A stretch of DNA of 37,369 bases from an uncultured Lachnospiraceae bacterium (GTDB lineage: Bacteria; Bacillota; Clostridia; Lachnospirales; Lachnospiraceae). Of the stretch, positions 37,305 to 37,369 are shown piece after piece. How positions within the stretch are numbered: the first letter of the stretch is position 1; each line of letters begins with the position of its first letter. A program made the position numbers and the translations under genes. Under the pieces are notes generated by a model. The model saw only the letters and a list, made by a program, of their open reading frames with translations. It did no database searches and had not been told where the DNA came from. The stretch lies in NCBI GenBank assembly GCA_900316395.1, contig ONCT01000018.1:1-37369 (forward strand). Direction: 5' to 3'.

Positions 37305-37344
37305 TACAAAAAGTCGCATTTTGCATTTTAAATGTGTATATATA
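37305..37344 (+). promoter_or_regulatory. promoter cassette 2, for a gene beyond the right edge
   Basis: TACAAAAA (37305-37312), GTCGCATTTTG (37313-37323), an 11-nt spacer and TGTATATATA (37335-37344) repeat cassette 1. No start codon occurs before the window ends. By the spacing of the first gene its partner ATG would be near 37410. Confidence 0.65.
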
Positions 37345-37369
37345 GTGAAAGTCAAAACCACATAAAAAA

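Overview
The window is a low-GC Firmicutes chromosome segment. It most resembles a fibre-degrading Lachnospiraceae of the Butyrivibrio/Pseudobutyrivibrio type. Supporting signs are TTGACA/TATAAT promoters with strong AGGAGG ribosome sites, a meso-DAP-type MurE, the clostridial order priA-def-fmt-rsmB-rlmN-prpC-prkC-rsgA-rpe-thiN, a membrane-anchored GH5 cellulase, a CIRCE-controlled Hsp20 and a Nif11-type leader peptide. The genus is inferred from style, not proved. I see no rRNA, tRNA, CRISPR array or complete insertion sequence.

1-4600, accessory. A 5'-truncated Rpn nuclease remnant comes first, then a toxin-antitoxin-like pair (DUF3990/ADP-ribosyltransferase-like protein plus HTH partner) behind a 40-bp perfect inverted repeat. 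Two small paralogous orphan proteins flank the pair. An anchored CBM2-like/GH5 endoglucanase on the minus strand and a solitary HigA-type antitoxin follow.

4600-19116, housekeeping, all on the plus strand. pyrB-pyrI is followed by a long, mostly overlapping or closely spaced run: murE, priA, def, fmt, rsmB, rlmN, prpC, prkC, rsgA, rpe, thiN. It joins pyrimidine synthesis, wall precursor synthesis, replication restart, initiator-Met formylation/deformylation, rRNA methylation, Ser/Thr phosphorylation and ribosome assembly. Three of its few larger gaps (pyrB-pyrI, rsmB-rlmN, rpe-thiN) each hold a long stem-loop.

19117-29224, signalling, metals and redox. An orphan cache-type histidine kinase, a CDF cation exporter and a short DtxR-family regulator precede a feo operon (two FeoA, FeoB, Cys-rich FeoB-associated peptide) whose leader is full of GTTAG/CTAAC half-sites. 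An IscR-like Rrf2 regulator diverges from an OhrR-like regulator plus glutathione peroxidase. Then come MntP (apparently leaderless), CooC-like and CooT-like nickel proteins and a glutaredoxin-like protein.

29238-37369, mixed. PAP2 phosphatase, PIG-L deacetylase and a 7-TM SpoIIE-type phosphatase are followed by an XRE regulator with twin operators, an AT-rich brnTA module, a FliD-like protein with an internal duplication and Hsp20 under CIRCE. The right edge holds a small membrane protein, a macro-domain remnant and a double-glycine-leader/zinc-ribbon peptide gene. Its promoter cassette is repeated at the very edge, so a second gene of the same family probably lies just outside.

The most interesting unexplained signal is an 18-nt motif (17/18 identical) inside two otherwise unrelated stem-loops, at 5567-5629 (plus) and 27146-27261 (minus). 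The stem sequences differ between copies but pairing is kept, which suggests a structured RNA or hairpin repeat family.
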